64,000 bases of DNA, taken from positions 1 through 64,000 of the forward strand of contig JAAYJC010000015.1 of assembly GCA_012523085.1 (NCBI GenBank), given 5' to 3'. The stretch comes from Clostridiales bacterium (GTDB lineage: Bacteria; Bacillota; Clostridia; Oscillospirales; Oscillospiraceae). The position numbers were made by a program, and so were the translations under genes. Position 1 is the first letter of the stretch. The number at the start of each line of letters is the position of its first letter. Below are positions 36,428 to 45,282 of the stretch, piece after piece. The notes below the pieces were generated by a model that was given only the letters and a program-made list of their open reading frames with translations, did not search any database and was not told the origin of the DNA.

Positions 36428-37564
36428 TCAGATCTTCAAAAATTCCTCCACGAACAGCAGCGCTGCTCCGATCTCACAGGCATTTTTGCCGTACTTGGAC
36501 AGCTCAATATGGACCTTATTGTCCGAAATTACCGACTTTTCCTGCACTCGGTCAAGCAGCTCATCCAAATAATCCTTCAGATATTTCTCCAGCTCGCCGC
36601 CCAGAATGATGTTGGAATCAAATATATGGTTGATATTGGCCAGCGAGGTGGTAAGATGTTCCATGTAATCGTTCCATATATCGCGGTACGCCCGGTTGTT
36701 GTTCTTGAGTTCCTGAAAAAAGTGGTCGAGATTGCGCTTGTCAAACTCGGTCAGGACATCCAAAGAACAATAGGCCTCAAAGCAGCCTTTTTTCCCGCAG
36801 GAGCATACCTTTCCGTTCTCCACGATCGTCATATGCCCGAACTCTCCGGCACTGCAATTCTTGCCCGCGAAAACCTCGCTGTTGATGAGTATGGCTCCGC
36901 CGATTCCTTTGTTGATGAAAAGGCATATCGCACTGCTGACAGACTCTCTCCGGTACAATTCCGCATAGCCCATCAGGTTCGCGTCGTTTCCCACCTTAAC
37001 CTTATAGGGAAAACTGTTTGCGATCTTGTCCAGCGGCATTTTTTTGATTTTCAGCGTCGGCGCCACCTCGATCATTGAATTGTTTATGTTAACCACGCCC
37101 GGTACGGCGATACCGATCCCAAGCAGCTTGCTCTCGTCGATCATACTGTCCTCAATCGCATACCGGAGATGAAGTGCAAGGCTGTTCCAATATTCATCGG
37201 TATTTTCAAAAGGCAGAAACAAGGCTTTTTGATAAATTGTCCTTACGCCCAGATCGATGATGATCAGGCTGATGCTTTCGTTTTCAATTTTTACGCCGAT
37301 CGCATATCTCGCGTCATACACCGGAACCAATTCAATCGGTTTTCTGCCGCCGGAAGAGGCCAGCATTCCTCTTTCCCTTACCAGCCCGTCATTGATCAAA
37401 TCCTTGATAATATTCGATACGGTCGGGAGACTTAGCCCAAGTATACCGGCAATTTCCGGCTTGCTCATCCCATGCTTTTGAAAGAGCAGATCAACAATCG
37501 AGTTTCTGTTTTCTTTTTTGACGATAATATTATTGGCTCCCGCTTTTTTCAAACCAAGGTTCAT
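36428..37564 (-). CDS. ROK-family transcriptional repressor
   Basis: About 378 aa: an N-terminal MarR-like winged helix (MSKPEIAGILGLSLPTVSNIIKDL) joined to a ROK sugar-binding domain (GIGIAVPGVVN, FINKGIGGAIL) with the zinc motif GEFGHMT...CSCGKKGCFEAYCS. Regulators of this XylR/NagC type release DNA on binding a sugar. The start is uncertain: the chosen ATG and one 12 codons upstream (37600) each have a purine-rich site that lies too close. It faces the truncated AraC gene tail to tail; likely targets are the nearby URO-D, lipoprotein and mannosidase genes. Confidence 0.9.
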   Translation of the reverse strand: MNLGLKKAGANNIIVKKENRNSIVDLLFQKHGMSKPEIAGILGLSLPTVSNIIKDLINDGLVRERGMLASSGGRKPIELVPVYDARYAIGVKIENESISLIIIDLGVRTIYQKALFLPFENTDEYWNSLALHLRYAIEDSMIDESKLLGIGIAVPGVVNINNSMIEVAPTLKIKKMPLDKIANSFPYKVKVGNDANLMGYAELYRRESVSSAICLFINKGIGGAILINSEVFAGKNCSAGEFGHMTIVENGKVCSCGKKGCFEAYCSLDVLTEFDKRNLDHFFQELKNNNRAYRDIWNDYMEHLTTSLANINHIFDSNIILGGELEKYLKDYLDELLDRVQEKSVISDNKVHIELSKYGKNACEIGAALLFVEEFLKI

Positions 37565-37888
37565 CCCTTTCCGGTATAATCCATAAATGACAAAAACCAT
37601 TCTCCCTTGCCGGGAAAGGAATGGCTATAAAAATCAGGCTTCGGTTATCTCCGGAAGCCGATGTCGTTTTTCAGCTTTCCTTTGCAGAGGTTTACCACGG
37701 GAGAAACAAAAATAGGACTGTTTTTTTCATTTAAATAATCATATCTTTCCTTTGTCAACTTGTCAATACATTCAGCGCAACAGACCGTACCTGTGCCGTG
37801 TCTTCGGGTTATCTGCCCGTTTTTCCGCGCAAAAACATGATAACACCGGGCTCCGATCAGGTATTTGGAGCCCGGCGCATTTTTAACG
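37565..37888. other. Intergenic region between ROK and URO-D protein 2 genes
   Basis: It contains the likely ROK promoter region in AT-rich sequence and a hairpin GGCTTCGG/CCGGAAGCC (about 37637-37660). At its right end, CCGGGCTCC (37846-37854) and GGAGCCCGG (37867-37875) form a terminator-type stem downstream of the URO-D gene. No gene is supported. Confidence 0.5.
37846..37885. terminator. Terminator hairpin downstream of URO-D protein 2
   Basis: A 9-bp perfect GC-rich stem with a 12-nt loop. A T-run follows on the plus strand (GCATTTTT), and a broken one on the minus strand where it would end the URO-D gene transcript. Confidence 0.6.
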
Positions 37889-38965
37889 CTACATGACCAT
37901 ATATGTCCTGTCGTAAATCACCCTGTACAACAGGTCTGAGTTAAATTGCATCGGGAACACTGCCAGCCCATGCAGGCATCCCTTATACTCTTCCATCAAC
38001 TGCTCAACAGCTTTTACCACATCATCGTCGGTAGCATTATCCATCGGCAATCTGGGAAACACGCCGATCTTAATGCGGTCACAGTACTTCTTCACCAGCA
38101 TAACCTTATCATTCATTTCCTGACCCGACCAAATATCGACGCCGGCTTCGATCATAACAGGCACAAGCGTTTCGATCTTTCCGCAGGAATGCAATTCGAC
38201 ATACATCCCCCTTTTATGGCAGGAATCGCAAAAACGTCTTAAATACGGCGCAATCATTTCCCGGGCCGTATCTACCGAGAAAAACGGAGCTCTCTGAGAA
38301 CCCCAGTCGTCATGGAAATAGATTCCGTCCGCCCCGTAATACACATGGAATTTATCAACCAATTCATCATAAAAATCGCACAGCCTATCAAAAAGCCTGT
38401 GCACATGCTCCTGCTGATCCTCGTCTATCAAAGCCAGAGCGGCATTTTCAAACGTCATAAATGATATGAGCCTTTCAAAAATGCCGTTCATTACCCATAC
38501 GACCTTTACGCGATCGTCCTCGACAATCCCCTTGTTGAGCGCTCTGTAATGCGCCCAATCAAGCTTGTTCAGGTCGGGAAACGCGATATAGTCTTCCCAT
38601 CTGGAGATATCGGGTATTTTCACCGGATTTCCGGGCCGCACCATTGAGCCGCCGACTGCAGGTATATATTCCCATTCGACGTTAAACGCGTCGGGTCCGC
38701 CGCCGTTATTATCCGGATCAAACGCCTCATTGTCAAAAACAAAGGCACGCGCTATATTATCCGCGAATATTTTCGGAATAAAGGTAATAAAGTCTGCGGT
38801 ATTGGGCAACCAAACCGGTTTGTCGTTTTTGAGAAAGCGGAAAAAGTTTTCTCTTGGGGATATCGGTGTTTTATACCTCGGCGGAGCATCGCCCCTGATG
38901 CTGTTTATCATAAGGGTATCGTAAACACCGTCGGTTTCCAGCTTGTTCTTGATGATGACGGCCAT
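37889..38965 (-). CDS. URO-D-fold protein 2 (methyltransferase-like)
   Basis: A 358-aa URO-D superfamily protein related to the one at 10171-11268. It shares the opening ISPRENFFRFLKNDKPVWLPN, the central YFHDDWGSQRAPFFS and the zinc-type ELHSCGK near residue 259. HemE-type catalytic residues are not evident and no heme genes are nearby, so coproporphyrinogen synthesis is excluded. The start is the ATG 6 nt after GGAGG; an ATG two codons earlier abuts the site. It follows the lipoprotein 3 gene on the same strand, separated by a hairpin, suggesting a lipoprotein-URO-D operon. Confidence 0.8.
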   Translation of the reverse strand: MAVIIKNKLETDGVYDTLMINSIRGDAPPRYKTPISPRENFFRFLKNDKPVWLPNTADFITFIPKIFADNIARAFVFDNEAFDPDNNGGGPDAFNVEWEYIPAVGGSMVRPGNPVKIPDISRWEDYIAFPDLNKLDWAHYRALNKGIVEDDRVKVVWVMNGIFERLISFMTFENAALALIDEDQQEHVHRLFDRLCDFYDELVDKFHVYYGADGIYFHDDWGSQRAPFFSVDTAREMIAPYLRRFCDSCHKRGMYVELHSCGKIETLVPVMIEAGVDIWSGQEMNDKVMLVKKYCDRIKIGVFPRLPMDNATDDDVVKAVEQLMEEYKGCLHGLAVFPMQFNSDLLYRVIYDRTYMVM

Positions 38966-39044
38966 TTCCATCCTCCATTTATGTATTCATTTCAGAATTA
39001 TACTGTTCTTCAATAGAGCTGTAAAGTGTATGACTATCCAAGTG

Positions 39045-39080
39045 ACCTCAAGAGATTTCCATATGGAAATCTCTTGAGGT
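39045..39080. terminator. 17-bp hairpin between lipoprotein 3 and URO-D protein 2
   Basis: ACCTCAAGAGATTTCCA pairs perfectly with TGGAAATCTCTTGAGGT around a 2-nt centre. T-rich sequence follows on the plus strand only, so on the minus strand it may act as a partial terminator or as a barrier protecting the lipoprotein transcript. Confidence 0.65.
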
Positions 39081-39123
39081 TGTTTTGTTTCGGAATAATC
39101 AGCAGCGGAATTCTCCTGCACAA

Positions 39124-40884
39124 TCAACCGTTGGCCACGATGTACGCATCATATGCCTGCTGATATACCGCAATCGCCTGCTCAAGCCCGATCGTTTGCA
39201 GCTGCGAGATATAGGTATCCCATTCGGATAACGGCCTGTCACCGTTGACAAACGATATGACATTCTCTGATATGTAAGTGTCCAGATCTGCCGCATACTG
39301 CATGTATTCCTCAGACTGTGCTGAATTGAGCGAGAATCCCTTCGGCCATTCATACGCGCCGTCATACTCGTAATCCTGGAAATATTCGTACCATTCAATA
39401 ACCGCCCTTCCGCCGTCGGGATCATACATCAGCTCAGATTCAATAATTTTGAGTCCGTGCTCGGCAAACATGTTATACGCAAACAGTGTCATCAGGAAGT
39501 TAAATGATTGGCCGCTCTCATGGCTTAGCACAAAATCGGTCGCACGTATGTTACCGTTGTCGTCATATTCCCATGTTGTGCCTTCCACGCCGTAGCTGGC
39601 AAGGAATGAACCAGCCGGACTGTAGCGCCAGTCACACCAGGTGACCGCCAGTGGAATGTTCTCGCATTTTGCGCTGATCTCGGTATCGCCGTAGGTCGTA
39701 TAGCTTGCGGTATCCCCAAGGTGGAATACCTGCCCTTCCAGCAGCATCGGTCTTTTCAAACATACCCAGTAGCAGTCCGGATCATCGGTTGCCGCGATTG
39801 TTGCGCCGACCATGGTCGGAATCTGAGGCGCGATACCGGCAACACCGGTTATTGTCTGATCCCCCTCGCCCGTATCCTTGGAAGTCCAGTCGGGATCTAT
39901 CAGTCCTTCAGAAACCCATTTGGCCATCTCGGCAACAAACGCCTGCGATTTGTTGTTGGAATAATAAAATTCCACTTTCCCATTCGGTCCCACATTTGCA
40001 CCCGGGAATTTGGCCTGTGTCGGATTGCTCAGGCAGGTGTAGGTGTCATAACAGGAGAAAAAGCCCGGCATATCAATGTTGTTTGTTATGAAGAAAGGCC
40101 ATTGCGCGCCTTTTTCCGCCTTGAACAGCTTGGCCAGATTATACAAATCGTCAACTGTTACGATATCGTCATTTGTCATGTTCAAATCGTCGAGCCAGTC
40201 GCCTCGCGCTCCGACAGTACCCGCTGACGGGAATGCCATTGTCTTCATGTTTATGAATCCGAAAATTGTGGTGTCGTTCAAAAACACAGTAGGATAAACA
40301 TTCGGGTCGTCATCATGGGATATTGCAAAATACAGATAGTTCGGGCAATATTCTTTGAAATCGTATATATTCGCAAAGTAGCCCTCTTCTATTCCGTTGA
40401 TCATTGTGCCGGCATAAAAATTGGATACCTGATTCATTAGATCCGGCAAATCATCCGCCGCCAAAAGCGTTGTAAAGTTGTCGCTTCTCGTCTGCCAGGG
40501 TATGACCAGATACTCTATATCAATTCCCGTGGTTTCCTGCTCCGCAATCTGGAAATCAATGGCGTCATACCCCTCTTCAGGCAGCAAATCGGAAATAAAG
40601 CAGGTCGTCCAGTAGGTCAAAACCTCGTCCGTTGTGCTGATGGGCAATTCGTAATCATATGTGCTTTTCGGAAAACCCAGCTCATCCGTTTCAAATTTAC
40701 CTGCAGCAAAATTGTACGGCGATTGCTCGTCATCCGGCGTAGTCGCGGTTTCTGTCTGGGACGGAGATGCGGAACCGTCCGCCGGAATTAAAGAGGTATC
40801 GCTATCTACCGGCGCATTGCCGCATCCGGTAAACAGAACGGCAATTACGGTGAGTGCCAGGATAAATGCGATTCTTTTTTTCAT
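39124..40884 (-). CDS. Extracellular solute-binding lipoprotein 3
   Basis: A 586-aa type 1 ABC substrate-binding lipoprotein, a more distant relative of lipoproteins 1 and 2. It has a signal peptide with lipobox LFTGC, a Ser/Thr/Asp linker, and shared landmarks (SPYNFAAGKFETDELGFP, VTWCDWRYSPAGSFLASYGV, PLSEWDTYISQL). The start is the ATG after AAAGGAG, five codons inside a longer TTG-initiated frame. It likely captures an oligosaccharide, but no permease or ATPase gene accompanies it. URO-D protein 2 is encoded directly downstream. Confidence 0.9.
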   Translation of the reverse strand: MKKRIAFILALTVIAVLFTGCGNAPVDSDTSLIPADGSASPSQTETATTPDDEQSPYNFAAGKFETDELGFPKSTYDYELPISTTDEVLTYWTTCFISDLLPEEGYDAIDFQIAEQETTGIDIEYLVIPWQTRSDNFTTLLAADDLPDLMNQVSNFYAGTMINGIEEGYFANIYDFKEYCPNYLYFAISHDDDPNVYPTVFLNDTTIFGFINMKTMAFPSAGTVGARGDWLDDLNMTNDDIVTVDDLYNLAKLFKAEKGAQWPFFITNNIDMPGFFSCYDTYTCLSNPTQAKFPGANVGPNGKVEFYYSNNKSQAFVAEMAKWVSEGLIDPDWTSKDTGEGDQTITGVAGIAPQIPTMVGATIAATDDPDCYWVCLKRPMLLEGQVFHLGDTASYTTYGDTEISAKCENIPLAVTWCDWRYSPAGSFLASYGVEGTTWEYDDNGNIRATDFVLSHESGQSFNFLMTLFAYNMFAEHGLKIIESELMYDPDGGRAVIEWYEYFQDYEYDGAYEWPKGFSLNSAQSEEYMQYAADLDTYISENVISFVNGDRPLSEWDTYISQLQTIGLEQAIAVYQQAYDAYIVANG

Positions 40885-41577
40885 ATAGTCTCCTTTCAAA
40901 AACGCCTTATTATCTGCTAACGCATAGTCTTTACTATCTTAGCCGAAAAAAGGAATCAAATCAACACAATTGGTATAACGCCCGACATTAATCACCAAAT
41001 ATCGGGCAGCGCTTTTCCTGGCTCAATGCAAGTCTTTTTCAGTGTTTTAACCATTATTTAATATTTTTTCTGCCATTCACCCGGCAGCAAGCCGGGTTTC
41101 TCCGCGTAGTTGCCCAAATTATGGGCAATGCTATAACCGGCAATATGCTAAATTTTTTTTAACCAATAAATGCGCAAGCACCGGATCCAACTATGTAAAC
41201 TATACAAAAAAGCGACCCATACAGGCTTGTGCTATTAGGGATAATATATGCGCTAAAATGACATGACCTAAAAAGAAGAGAAGCCCAAACCCAGATATGG
41301 TAAAATGGAATCACGACAAGACCATTAACCAAAAAGGGAGAGCTTCGCATGAATATGATAACACAAGAAGCAGGGAAAAGGCAATCAGTAGTAAAGCTGG
41401 CGACGGCGTCAAGTTATTGTAGGCTTTTAAAAGCTATTGCAGGCAACCAAAAAGCAGATTTAGCAAAATAGCCTCAAGATTTTTTTGTGTATCGGAAATT
41501 TTGCCTGTCTGGGGAGAAACAGCGGATAAAAACCAGCAGTCCGACGCCTCTTTATTAATCTCCGTCATCCATAGGGT
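40885..41577. other. Intergenic region with hairpins and a transposase remnant
   Basis: Upstream of lipoprotein 3 there are two hairpins, ACCCGGC/GCCGGGT (41079-41097) and TTGCCC/GGGCAA (41110-41128). The right half holds the short transposase-like frame listed separately. The rest is AT-rich and without supported genes. Confidence 0.5.
41350..41469 (+). mobile_element. Remnant of a transposase N terminus
   Basis: A 39-codon frame with a good site (AGGGAGAGC) begins MNMITQEAGKRQSVVKLA. That resembles the first residues of helix-turn-helix integrase-type transposases (QEARKRQAVVK pattern, from memory). The frame then degenerates and stops, with no catalytic domain, so this is at most an insertion-sequence scar. 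Confidence 0.35.
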
Positions 41578-42564
41578 TTAGTTGTTTTGATAATAGCACT
41601 TGGCGTAGTTTTGGTATATGTCCTCGATGATTGCGTTCTTTCTTTTGACGTTTTCATCTTCCGGATCGCCGTTGACAAACGCCATGAATGCGTAACCGCC
41701 GTCCGGAGCAAGCGTATCTATGCATTTGTACAGCTCCTCGCGAAGCTCTTCGTCGGAGGCCTCCGGAAATGAAATGCGGCCGGTATTGTCCCAACCGCCC
41801 ATGATGGCGAGTTTTCGCCCGTATTTTTTCTTCATGCCTGCAAGGTCGTTTGAAACCTGCGCGGGTTCCCAGGCCGAAACGCCCATTTCGAGCCAGGCAT
41901 CGGCAAACGACTCACACTTCCCGCAGCAGTGCATGCTGATCAGCAGACCGTCATTCAGAGCCATATCCGCATGTTTTTTGTGAAATGGCATGACCAGCTC
42001 ACGGTACATTTTTTCGCTGATGAACGGAAATCGTGCGGCCGCCGTATCGTCGACCAGGCAGTAAACATCGGGATGGTAGTATTTCATCATGGCGCGCTGC
42101 CGCTCAAGATAATACTCGCTGAGGTAATCAAACAGCGCGTAAACTTCCTCAGGCTCTTCATGCATCGCACACAGTCCTTCCGTAAACGACATGAAGTCCA
42201 TCAAAGTCATGAAGTAACCGCCCGCAAAAATAACCACAGGATCGTTTTTAATATCTTTTTTCTCAAGATCCTTTTTCGCCAGTGCTTCCCAGTCCACATT
42301 GGATAGATCGGGCGTCTTTATCACATCGCGCCATTTCCTGATATCTTTTAGGATTTCCTTTCCGGGAGCCGCCATATGCGCACCCATCGATGCGGGCGTC
42401 GTCGCGTACTGTACGCCAAACTCATTCATTTTATTTCCGTCCGGACTCGTAAGATCCATAAACAGCGAAGGCATAACCATCCAATCCATCATGCGGTATT
42501 TCGGAACGAATTCGGGAATCTCTCCTCTGAGCAGCATTTTATAGTTTTCCTTTTCGGAAATCAT
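41578..42564 (-). CDS. URO-D-fold protein 3 (methyltransferase-like)
   Basis: The shortest of the three URO-D superfamily proteins (328 aa). It opens ENYKMLLRGEIPEFVPKY, the typical start of MtaA/CmuA-like relatives, has LVDDTAAARFPFISEKMY in the middle and SMHCCGKCESF near residue 213, a Cys-rich version of the zinc-type HxCG motif, then GGWDNTGRISFPEASDE. GGGAGG lies 8 nt before the ATG. It lies downstream of GRE2 on the same strand, separated by 228 nt and a hairpin, so a GRE-URO-D pairing recurs. No corrinoid protein is nearby. Confidence 0.82.
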   Translation of the reverse strand: MISEKENYKMLLRGEIPEFVPKYRMMDWMVMPSLFMDLTSPDGNKMNEFGVQYATTPASMGAHMAAPGKEILKDIRKWRDVIKTPDLSNVDWEALAKKDLEKKDIKNDPVVIFAGGYFMTLMDFMSFTEGLCAMHEEPEEVYALFDYLSEYYLERQRAMMKYYHPDVYCLVDDTAAARFPFISEKMYRELVMPFHKKHADMALNDGLLISMHCCGKCESFADAWLEMGVSAWEPAQVSNDLAGMKKKYGRKLAIMGGWDNTGRISFPEASDEELREELYKCIDTLAPDGGYAFMAFVNGDPEDENVKRKNAIIEDIYQNYAKCYYQNN

Positions 42565-42618
42565 GAAACAAACCTCCCAATTATAATGATTTAATGCTTG
42601 GGATCAGCTCCGCAACCA

Positions 42619-42641
42619 AAGGCAGCCGGGATGGCTGCCTT
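42619..42641. terminator. Hairpin between GRE2 and URO-D protein 3
   Basis: AAGGCAGCC pairs with GGCTGCCTT around a 5-nt loop, with TTTGGTTG following on the minus strand. It is a weak terminator or attenuator inside a possible GRE2-URO-D transcript. Confidence 0.5.
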
Positions 42642-42792
42642 GATTGTTTCAGTGTTATTGGCAATAGTTTCTTGCATTTTCATAAAAGTTTTTTGCTCAT
42701 TGTTTAACCAATGCTGCGATAAACCCGCCGCCGGGCGCTTCAGAAAATCTCGCTCGGTGGTGGTCCGCCTCAAGCCGCGCCTTACTACCTTA

Positions 42793-45282
42793 TTAAAGGC
42801 TTTGTTCGGTGCGGGTTATGAAGTCATTTTGTACCTCCCGGTGAAGCGTGACAAAATATGTCGAAAAACCGGCGATGCGGACGATCAAATCCTTGTGTGC
42901 AAGCGGTTCTTCCTGCGCTGCGCGAAGCTTATCCGTGCCGACCACATTGAATTGCACCTGCATACCGCCGAGCTTGAAATAGGTGCGAAACAGGTTTTTC
43001 AGCTTCTCTGTTCCCTCGTCACCTTGTACGGCAGTCGGCGTGAAGCGGATATTGAGCTGGTCTCCGTTTGCAAGCTCAAGATGCGGCAGCTTTGCAGCGC
43101 TCCTGAGGTAAGCTGTGGGGCCGTTCTTGTCAAAACCCTGGCGCGGTGAAATTGCGTCCGCAATCGGTTCGCCCGCTTTTCTTCCGTCGGGCGTAGCATC
43201 CAGCTTTTTGCCAAAATAAATATGCGCCGTCATTGTAAAGGTGCCTCCGGAGTAATAGCCTCTGGGTCCCATTTTCCGTTTCATCATTTCCGCAAACTGG
43301 CCAAGCGCCCAAGAAGCAAGTCCATCGACTTCTTCATTGTCGTTACCGTAATGTGGAACCTCGTTGATGATCGTCTGTCTGAGCTGTTCATATCCGACCC
43401 AGTCTGCCTTCATTGCATCATACAGTTCGCGAAGCGTAACCGTCTTATCATCAAAGCAAAGCTTTTTGATGGTCATCAGACTGTCGGCGACATTGGAAGT
43501 CCCGCATGCTGTCAGGCCGGTACGGTTATACTTCGCACCGCCCTCTGTCACGTCTTTTCCGGCTTCCATGCAACCTTCCATCATTGTTGAGGCGGCAATG
43601 CACGGGAAGTAGGTTGAGTAGGCCAGTTCATACATACAAGCGTAGGACACAGTCCAGTCCAGTAGATATTCCATCAGCTTTGTAAAGGTCTCTTTGACCT
43701 CCTCAAAACTTTCATATTCCCAAAACTGCTTGCAGGGAAGCGCCATCTTTCCGGTCTTCGGGTTGACGCCGCCGTTAATCATCAGCGAAATGACCTGCAT
43801 CATATCCCAAACCGAGTCGCTTCCGTTGTTACCGGACGCCGACCACTCGTTCCCCGTTCCGCCGGGTTCAACGCAGCCAACGATGCTGTAATCGTACGCA
43901 TCTTCTTTGGAAAAACCGCATTTAATCAGTGACGGAGCAATGACTTCATCGTTTTGCAGCTGGGGCATGCCGCCGCAGAGCTTGCTGGATTCGATGGCTA
44001 ACTGCCAGATTTCATCCGGCGTGTTTTTATGGATGCGAAGCGCGATTGTCGGATCGGTAAGTTTCATTCTGCCGTATGTCTGAAGCATGTAATATGTCGC
44101 AGGCGTCGAATCGTCCTGCCCGTCGGGCGTTGAGCCGCCGACTGTAATAACAATGCCTCCCGTAGCGGTCATGCCGTTGTAGATCGCCATATATGCGTTC
44201 ATACCGCTCTCGTTTAGCTCGATAACTCTTTTGTTGTTGAGCATCATTCCGTGCACGACCATGATATCGCATACGCGCAGCACGAAAGCGTCCATGTACT
44301 CCTGAGCCTGCTCGGGCGTTATCAGTCCCTTTTCGAGTTCCTCAACAATAAAATGCCCGATATACTTGTCAACACGACCCATGGATTGGCCGTGCTGCTG
44401 TGCGTCGGTCACAAGCAGCAGCTGATACAGGATAATGACCTGCAGACCTTCCCAGTAAGTACGCGCGGGATTTTCCATGATCCAGTCCAGTGAATCCGCC
44501 ATTTTGTTTAGTTCTTCTTTGCGCGCTTTATCCGCAACTGTCGCGGCTTTATCGCGGCAAGCTTGCGCATACCGCTTGGCAAGCAGAATAGCGGCATCGC
44601 AGACGCGGACGACGGCATGATAAAAAACATGCTTTTTTGCATAATCGCCGCTGATTTTTCCTTTGTGCTGCTCAATTTTCTTCAGAGCCTGCCTGCGCAC
44701 TTCACCGAAGCCAACGTTTACGGCTTTGTTGAAATTCGCAACATAGTGTCCCTGTATGCCTGCGGCGGCATGTATTTTTCCATCGCTGTGATCGAGCATA
44801 TAGTTCATGCAGGCGCCGTTCCCGAAGCCGTCAAGAAAATCTTCCGTGACCACGCCCTCGAACATCTTGCTGATGCTGATGTCCTCCCAGACCTCTATCG
44901 CTTCTTTGAGAATGTCGCGCTGCTCGTCACTCATATGCACCGGTCCATCGGACTGCCATGCTTTTTTGAACGTCTTCTCGTCGATGATGCCCTTGATCCA
45001 GCCGGGTCCGCCGTCGACGTACAGCGTCAGGCACTTTTCATCCGGCCCCGGCGTTCCGACGAAAATATCGTCGTCGAATACCGAGATTTTTCGTTTTTGC
45101 GCCCAGTCGAGAAGCGCTCCGGCACGCTTGAGCAAGGGAAACTCATTGGGGTGCGACTTATAATAGTCGGTATAGATTTTCGTACGTTCGGTGTTGATTG
45201 TAATATCGCGGCCTTGCGTAAACATATCACGCTTTTCGCGGATACGTTTAATACGGTCGGATACGGGTGCAAATTGAAACAT
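42793..45282 (-). CDS. Glycyl radical enzyme 2, close paralogue of GRE1
   Basis: 829 aa, aligning end to end with GRE1 (MFQFAPVSDRIKRIREKRDMF against MFQFAPLSDRIKRIRAKRDVF). Active-site VGCVEPGGTGNEW (Cys near 470) and radical loop RIAGFSTYF (Gly near 805) are intact, so the enzyme should be functional once activated. The start is the second of two adjacent ATGs, 7 nt after GGAGG. No activase gene is adjacent, and GRE1's activase is 35 kb away. The URO-D gene downstream may belong with it. Differences from GRE1 cluster in the first 180 residues, which may reflect substrate or partner differences. Confidence 0.93.
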   Translation of the reverse strand: MFQFAPVSDRIKRIREKRDMFTQGRDITINTERTKIYTDYYKSHPNEFPLLKRAGALLDWAQKRKISVFDDDIFVGTPGPDEKCLTLYVDGGPGWIKGIIDEKTFKKAWQSDGPVHMSDEQRDILKEAIEVWEDISISKMFEGVVTEDFLDGFGNGACMNYMLDHSDGKIHAAAGIQGHYVANFNKAVNVGFGEVRRQALKKIEQHKGKISGDYAKKHVFYHAVVRVCDAAILLAKRYAQACRDKAATVADKARKEELNKMADSLDWIMENPARTYWEGLQVIILYQLLLVTDAQQHGQSMGRVDKYIGHFIVEELEKGLITPEQAQEYMDAFVLRVCDIMVVHGMMLNNKRVIELNESGMNAYMAIYNGMTATGGIVITVGGSTPDGQDDSTPATYYMLQTYGRMKLTDPTIALRIHKNTPDEIWQLAIESSKLCGGMPQLQNDEVIAPSLIKCGFSKEDAYDYSIVGCVEPGGTGNEWSASGNNGSDSVWDMMQVISLMINGGVNPKTGKMALPCKQFWEYESFEEVKETFTKLMEYLLDWTVSYACMYELAYSTYFPCIAASTMMEGCMEAGKDVTEGGAKYNRTGLTACGTSNVADSLMTIKKLCFDDKTVTLRELYDAMKADWVGYEQLRQTIINEVPHYGNDNEEVDGLASWALGQFAEMMKRKMGPRGYYSGGTFTMTAHIYFGKKLDATPDGRKAGEPIADAISPRQGFDKNGPTAYLRSAAKLPHLELANGDQLNIRFTPTAVQGDEGTEKLKNLFRTYFKLGGMQVQFNVVGTDKLRAAQEEPLAHKDLIVRIAGFSTYFVTLHREVQNDFITRTEQSL

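Noticed and set aside
41159..41350. 63-codon minus-strand frame
   Set aside because: Hydrophobic, without a start signal, antisense to AT-rich intergenic DNA; it reads as chance.
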